Source: Gonapodya sp. JEL0774 (lineage: Eukaryota > Monoblepharomycota > Monoblepharidomycetes > Monoblepharidales > Gonapodyaceae). Taken from it: 64,000 nt of DNA. The notes under the pieces were generated by a model. The model ran no database searches. It saw nothing but the letters and a program-made list of their open reading frames with translations, and was not told where the DNA came from. The stretch spans positions 1-64,000 of the forward strand of contig JADIIX010000025.1 of NCBI GenBank assembly GCA_027604505.1, read 5' to 3'. Every line of letters begins with the position of its first letter. Position 1 is the stretch's first letter. Shown in pieces: positions 59,246 to 64,000 of this stretch. The position numbers and the translations under genes are program-made.

Positions 59246-59688
59246 GCGATAGTCCTGGGATAGTCCCCTGCGGTTTACGTGAATATTCTTGCAAGTATCG
59301 GTGAATGCCACCAAAACAAAATGGTGCGAACGAAGCCGATCTCAGCTCGGTACCCATTTTCTCCTGGTTATTCTGAATTGACTGTGTCCAGCGCGGCCCC
59401 AGTGTCATTCAAATCAACTGCAGAGTGAACACCCTGGCTTGTGTGTATCTGAGAATAGGTTTATTGTTATTGTATTGCGACGGGTGTAATTCACAATGTT
59501 TCAAAGAGGTCGTCTTCGATTCTGTTCTTATATTGCGTAATATCATTCACTCATTTCATGAAGCTTTATTGTTTGAGAACCAAGTGCTATTCACTGCCTG
59601 ATTGAGTACCTATCACTACCGGGCCCAGAGTACAAAGCCCTGAACAACCAAAGACATTCCTGTAACACTTTCACGCGGCTCCGAGACC
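59246..59688. other. Convergent intergenic stretch
   Basis: 3' flanks of the TLC and dienelactone hydrolase genes, AT-rich. No features otherwise. Confidence 0.5.
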
Positions 59689-61266
59689 TCAAAGTTTCGC
59701 TGGCTGGTCAGCCAAGAGCCACTTCTTAAAGAAATTCTTGGTGTTGGTCAAGGCGAGGTCCCTCTCGGCTTTCTGCACTGGGTTCGTCTCATCGCAGCGG
59801 ATGGCGAATCCATGGAGGGTGGAGGGAGCGTACCTGGGACAACAGCGGGGTGAAAGCATTCAATTTATGATCATGCCCTGCCATCCTCTAGCTCTCAAAG
59901 CTACCGTCGAAAGTTTGAAGTCACGGTAGCGAGTCACATGTCAAATTGGTGTTTTTTATATAACCTCCAGATGCCGATCCCCGCATATGAGAGCCTCAGC
60001 CCCTCACCCCCAACCCCCCAATCTGCGGAAATCTTATCGAGCTGCTCCACCATCTCAAATGGCTGCTTGCGTTCTACGGCAAGAATAGAAGCGCTACTTC
60101 ACTACTCACAAGTTCCACTCAAAGTATCCCTTTGTTGCTTCCTCTGCTGTCCTCCTCTGAAGAACTTTGATGATTTCATCCCTATCAGCATCTTTGAGAG
60201 AGAAGTCCGCATGGCTGAATATGAAGAGAGCCGGTGTGACCAGGTCCGCGGCGTCTTTGCTGGGGGGCGCGGACCACTCCCCAGCGTGCGCCTCAGCGAC
60301 GGCGTCGGCGAGAGGCGGAGTGGTGGTCCCGAGTCCTAGAGAATCACTGAACGACAAGTGCGGACTGGTTATGGAAAGGGGGAACTTAAAGGGACGACCT
60401 CCGATCAACCATGACCCACTGTCCTCCAAAGCAGTATCCGATCGATCCAAGCTTCTTCACGCCTTCTTGTTCTTTCAAAAATTTCGCGAAAGATTTCACG
60501 AGTTTTCCGTAGTTGGACTTGGTGTTCATGACCGTGTAAGCGACCGAAGGAACGACCGAAAGAGCTGAACAGAGCGTTGTTGCCCTCCAGGTCAGACAAG
60601 CGTTCGAGGGGATCGAAACAGAATACACCAGAAATATAGTCCGCACACACCTCTTCCAACTTGCAGGAAGCGCCCGAAAAAGGTCGGAGCGGGCATGATG
60701 GAGATGTCGAGCGCGTCCGCAGCTGGGGCTGAGTAACCCGAGAAGAAATCTTCGTTCCGATAAAGAGCTCGTGATTAGAATGTACAGAAATGAATTTGTT
60801 CCAAATGCAACAGGACTCGGGGGAGGGCCTCACCAGGAACAAAGACAGCAAAACCTTCCTTGGCGATGGCGTCCGCAACGAGGCGGGTGTTGGGCATCTT
60901 CCATCCGAAAATATCGTGGCAAATCAGTACTGAATGCTCTTTGGAGCCACCTTTTGGAAGTTTTGTGATTCGCGTAAGAGGATGGGTGACACCAAAGGGG
61001 GACACGCATGCTCTGTCATCCACTCGATCATGGTGCCGACGCAACCCAAAACTCACTAGAAGGAAGCGCCACATAGCAGTCCAGCCCATTAAGTTTCTCT
61101 TCTTTGCCTGTTGGAGTTCTGATGCAGCCGATCAAAGTGTCGGAAGTTGTGTTCACGTGTCCCGCTCCTGGCTTTTGAGGGCGACTGTTCGTCTCAAAGC
61201 AAACTGAACTCACCCAGCAAACACGTAGCCAGTCGTGCAGCACTCAGGGGGCGCCGATGATGTCAT
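59689..61266 (-). CDS. Dienelactone hydrolase family protein
   Basis: Alpha/beta-hydrolase with a Cys nucleophile; bacterial members open dienelactones in chlorocatechol breakdown, and fungal ones act on lactones or as general esterases. ATG 61266 reads MTSSAPPECCTTGYVFAG. Following exons: NGLDCYVALPS, SVLICHDIFGWKMPNTRLVA (first strand-loop), AIAKEGFAVFVP, DFFSGYSAPAADALDIS, YGKLVKSFAKFLKEQEGVKK, GSIGYCFGGQ (nucleophile Cys in the GxCxGG elbow), EAHAGEWSAP, ALFIFSHADFSLKDADRD (acid Asp) and STLHGFAIRCDETN with the catalytic His, ending KWLLADQPAKL at 59689-59691. About eight exons, about 265 residues, a standard size. All catalytic residues of the Cys-Asp-His triad are in place. Substrate is not clear. 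Confidence 0.88.
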
Positions 61267-61837
61267 TCTGAATTGCGATGGTTTCGGAAAACTTGTGGAC
61301 CGGAAAATTCCAAAACACCCGGAGGCAAACGAAGGGATTGTACCATTCTCATGGATGAAATTCGCTAATGCTGACACGATCACCGGGAGAAACCGCAATT
61401 CGTTCATGTAATGCTTGGTGCGCATTGATGTTCCCACCAATAGAAGTGTATTTTCGCTCTGTACCCCTCCGTTGCAATCCACAACAGCAGGTATCATGAC
61501 CCTGTGAGTTTGTTCTCAATCGGAACAAAAAAACGGAAAACTAAGAGCTCTTACAATTTTGCATTAACTCGTTCACGCAGAATAACGTGGAGCCAAACAT
61601 TGTGATCGGGTGCTGGTGCGTGCTTGGCACGTTGGGGGTCCTCGAAGGATGAAACCTTTCGAGTGAGCCGTTGAGTGTTGCAACAATCGCATCAAACCGG
61701 AAAATATCCAGCGTGGATTTTATTCCAAATTTTGGTGGTCGAGATAAAGGTCGGATTCAGTTTCAAGGGGCGTTGTGCAAAAGCGCTTTACCGGCGCTGC
61801 ACTCGGCTCCGTTGCTGATCGTTTGACCCCATTCAGG
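61267..61837. other. Divergent intergenic stretch
   Basis: Promoters of the leftward dienelactone hydrolase gene and rightward Ser/Pro-rich gene. No other feature supported. Confidence 0.5.
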
Positions 61838-63012
61838 ATGGACGATTCCATTCAGAACTCAGATCTCAGCAATGAGACTTCTTACTCGACCTACGCCGGC
61901 TCCTCTTTCTACGAATACGCGTCCAAGTTCAGCTCCTTATGGCAGCAAGCACTGGCCGACATTCTTCCCGTTTCTTTCTCGGGGCCGCTTGCAGCAGCTT
62001 TCACTCAGCTATGGCCATTAGGGACTCTTTGCATACTGGTGGTTGCCATCAAGGTGGCAGGATTCACACCGTCGAGACCGGCGTGGCTTGCAATGGGCTT
62101 GGGGAGCCCATTCCGAGGGCCACCACGCACAGTTGTCGCTCTTGCAGCTGACGTCGCTACACCTCCAGCGAGAAAACGTGAAAAAGTGAAGGTTCCTCAA
62201 TCAAAATCACAGCGGGATAAAGCACCTCCAAGAGCTTCTTCACTTTCGCTTCCAGCTTCTCCCCGACACCGCACTGCATCGTCCTTGGGCGAGCCTGGCG
62301 CACTACCAAACTTGAATCTGTCACAGTCCATGGCAGGTGATCTAGGAACGACCGCATATCCCACACCTGCTCTCACGCCGCGTTCAGTTCCGTCAAGTCC
62401 TCCATCGTATAAAGTGAGCTTTCCTGAGCGTCTTCATCGTCGTAGGACTACTTCTCTGACTGAAAACGACAGATGCTGCCCTCCACACCGTCATCATCGT
62501 CGCCACGCTTCTCAGTGTCCTCTCTGAATGGGCCATCAGGGACAAGCAGTCCACAAATCTCCCCTCGTCTCCTCCCAGCCAGTTTTACGGGCACAACATC
62601 TTCCCCCAGGATAGTTTCCTCACCCAAACTTACCGCCAGTCCCCACTTCCGCCCGTCCACTCCCTCCGCACTCGCTCCCGAAGGACTCGATCTATTTGAG
62701 CACGAACCACTTCTTCTTGGCAGATCTGCTTCCTTGGTTTTCTCAGAAAGCGCGACACTTGGGAGTGATAGAAGCGGTAGTAATGCCGGTTTGAGCACCT
62801 GGATCAATGTGGACGCGTGGGACGAGGATATGGCCCGAGTGAGAAACGTGCTCGAGGCAGGACGGGCAGGAAAGGAGCTGACCCCTGTTGTCGGCACTGG
62901 CGTCACTGGACTCAGCATGGGGGATGTGGGTGTTGTTGAGGCGAATGAGGACATTCAGGCAGTCGCGATGACACCGAGTGCGATGATCGGGTTGCCGCTC
63001 TTGGGGAGGTGA
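61838..63012 (+). CDS. Ser/Pro-rich single-pass membrane protein, unrecognised
   Basis: Exon 1 starts at ATG 61838 (MDDSIQNSDLSNETSYSTYA), with a hydrophobic segment (LGTLCILVVAIKVAGF) at about residues 62-77, then a basic, Ser/Pro-rich region with phosphorylation-like SP/TP and RR-S sites. A 59-nt intron (62414-62472, donor GTGAGC, acceptor CGACAG) joins the second exon in phase: SPPSYK, then MLPSTPSSSSPRFSV. The second exon stays Ser/Pro-rich up to APEGLDLFEHEPLLLG, then has a short folded-looking end (WINVDAWDEDMARVRNVLEA) and stops at 63010-63012. Total about 370 residues. I know no family. Layout suggests a tail-facing-cytosol membrane protein under heavy phosphorylation. Confidence 0.68.
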
Positions 63013-63534
63013 GCGTGGTAAATATGGACTGATGGGTAGGTTTGTAGACCGTGTAGACCGTAATTACTTCGACTGTTAATCTCGTACCATGACACAAGTG
63101 CATTTACTGTATATTAGCCAGATATAGAATGTGGTGAAGACCAAAATTCAATCCTGACTTCATAACCCACACACGTTTTCCTAAAAAGCACACAAATCTT
63201 CTCCCATGCATCTGCCACTGCAAAAGAGATTTGCTTGGAGTAAGTTATCAAGGCGCTCAGATGGTTTTACCGTACCTCTGGCGGTGCATGAGAACATCAC
63301 CGCCACGTCATGCTCATGCGTTACATTACCCCGAACGAAGTTAACTTAGTTCGTTCCATCTCACAACGCACGCAGACAGCTTTCAATAGAAATTTGGAGT
63401 GAAATACCAAGGGAGGAAAGAGATAATGGTGAGTGGCCCGGTATCGACTCGGTTCAAGGCTTTGATTTCATTCGTTGCGATGATCCTGATCCGCATGATC
63501 CCACCAGTCCAAAGGATCGTACTTGCCTCTGTTC
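63013..63534. other. Intergenic stretch with near-palindrome
   Basis: 3' flank of the Ser/Pro-rich gene and promoter of the last gene. Holds a 24-nt near-palindrome at 63333-63356. A plus-strand frame overlapping 63370-63620 lacks a start and is probably a shadow of the final gene. Confidence 0.45.
63333..63356. promoter_or_regulatory. Near-palindromic element upstream of last gene
   Basis: Arms GAACGAA and TTCGTTC flank a GTTAACTTAG centre, about 180 nt before the ATG at 63535. Candidate binding site of a dimeric regulator. Confidence 0.35.
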
Positions 63535-64000
63535 ATGTTCGGGAGATCTAAAGACGACCAGCAAACCCAAGGACTGTCGTCTACAGATGCGTGGCTGTCT
63601 GAATGGGCTCTTCAGCCTGTCGACGTGAGTCCTCAGGCTGCACGTGCGCTGCAACGATGTTTCGCCGATGATCAGCTCATTCTCCCCTCCATCATGCAAC
63701 ACCTTAACAGACCATCATTCGGATCGTTATCCAGGCAGCGACTTTAGTGGCATCTGCGATTGCGGCTGGCCTGGCAATCGCGGGTTTCGTTAGCCCAACG
63801 GGCACTTCCGACCGTCTCCCACTTCATTCTTACAATAGTGGTTATCTGGGCGCATTTCTGGGATGCGCTCTCACTCAAATTGTTACCAGTGCTATCTTTT
63901 TGGTGTACTTGTTCACTCTGGGTAGAAAACAGAAATGGAGCGGGCGCTGGACTTTGTGGGACATCGCTGGAGGTTGTTTCAGCCGGCAAATGCGGTGAGT
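63535..64000 (+). CDS. Multi-pass membrane protein, 5' part only
   Basis: ATG 63535 gives MFGRSKDDQQTQGLSSTDAW, LSEWALQPVD; an intron (donor GTGAGT at about 63625, acceptor near 63710) joins TIIRIVIQAATLVASAIAAG. Two hydrophobic segments (the one just named, and GYLGAFLGCALTQIVTSAIF) are separated by a polar loop (SPTGTSDRLPLHSYNSG). The frame ends at a donor-like site (GCGGTGAGT) at the edge of the window, so at least one more exon lies outside. I do not recognise a family; the two helices and loop might belong to a transporter or tetraspan protein. Confidence 0.6.

Overview
This 64 kb window is nuclear DNA of a flagellated (zoosporic) fungus, most likely a chytrid-type lineage. Genes are close together on both strands and are cut by many short introns of about 50-100 nt with GTGAGT/GTAAGT donors and CAG acceptors. 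Several genes are fungal in character: Gfd2/YDR514C-like nuclease, GATA-type finger, CCC1/VIT and ZRC1/COT1-type transporters. A homologue of the axonemal-dynein assembly factor CFAP300 points to a motile cilium. There is no rRNA, CRISPR array, phage or convincing transposon. All exon joins were worked out by eye from reading frame, splice sites and family motifs.

Layout. 0-7 kb: Mpv17/PMP22-family membrane protein with a very long Ser-rich tail, a C2H2 zinc-finger locus whose first two fingers look frameshifted, and an ankyrin/coiled-coil/SH3 protein. 7.8-17.2 kb: an intact NamA/YqjM-type old yellow enzyme (OYE), a vacuolar iron transporter (VIT), an F-box-like protein and a decayed second OYE. 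18.7-28.5 kb: type III glutamine synthetase bracketed by short direct repeats, CFAP300, a second VIT paralogue, a small R-SNARE and an F-box/ankyrin protein. 29.4-43.6 kb: a CDF zinc transporter, a membrane-anchored CbbX/SpoVK-like AAA ATPase, a Gfd2-like exonuclease, a transmembrane RING-H2 protein, a second CDF transporter and a mitochondrial BCKDH/PDH-kinase-like protein. 43.7-49.4 kb: two tandem VOC (glyoxalase-fold) proteins, a 50-residue ORF, an SDR9C-type dehydrogenase and an aldo-keto reductase. 49.6-64 kb: GATA-type zinc-finger protein, a bacterial-type mechanosensitive channel MscL with a C-terminal zinc ribbon, a LysM protein, a TLC-domain membrane protein, a dienelactone hydrolase, a Ser/Pro-rich one-TM protein and the start of another membrane protein that runs off the end.

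Themes. Four metal transporters (two VIT, two CDF) lie within about 31 kb, which suggests local duplication of metal-detoxification functions. Redox and detoxification enzymes (OYE, VOC, SDR, AKR, DLH) are also concentrated here. The strongest unusual items are the MscL/zinc-ribbon channel, the type III glutamine synthetase, the OYE pair (intact copy lacking the usual active-site Cys, broken copy keeping it), and the Mpv17 protein with a tail longer than its channel domain.
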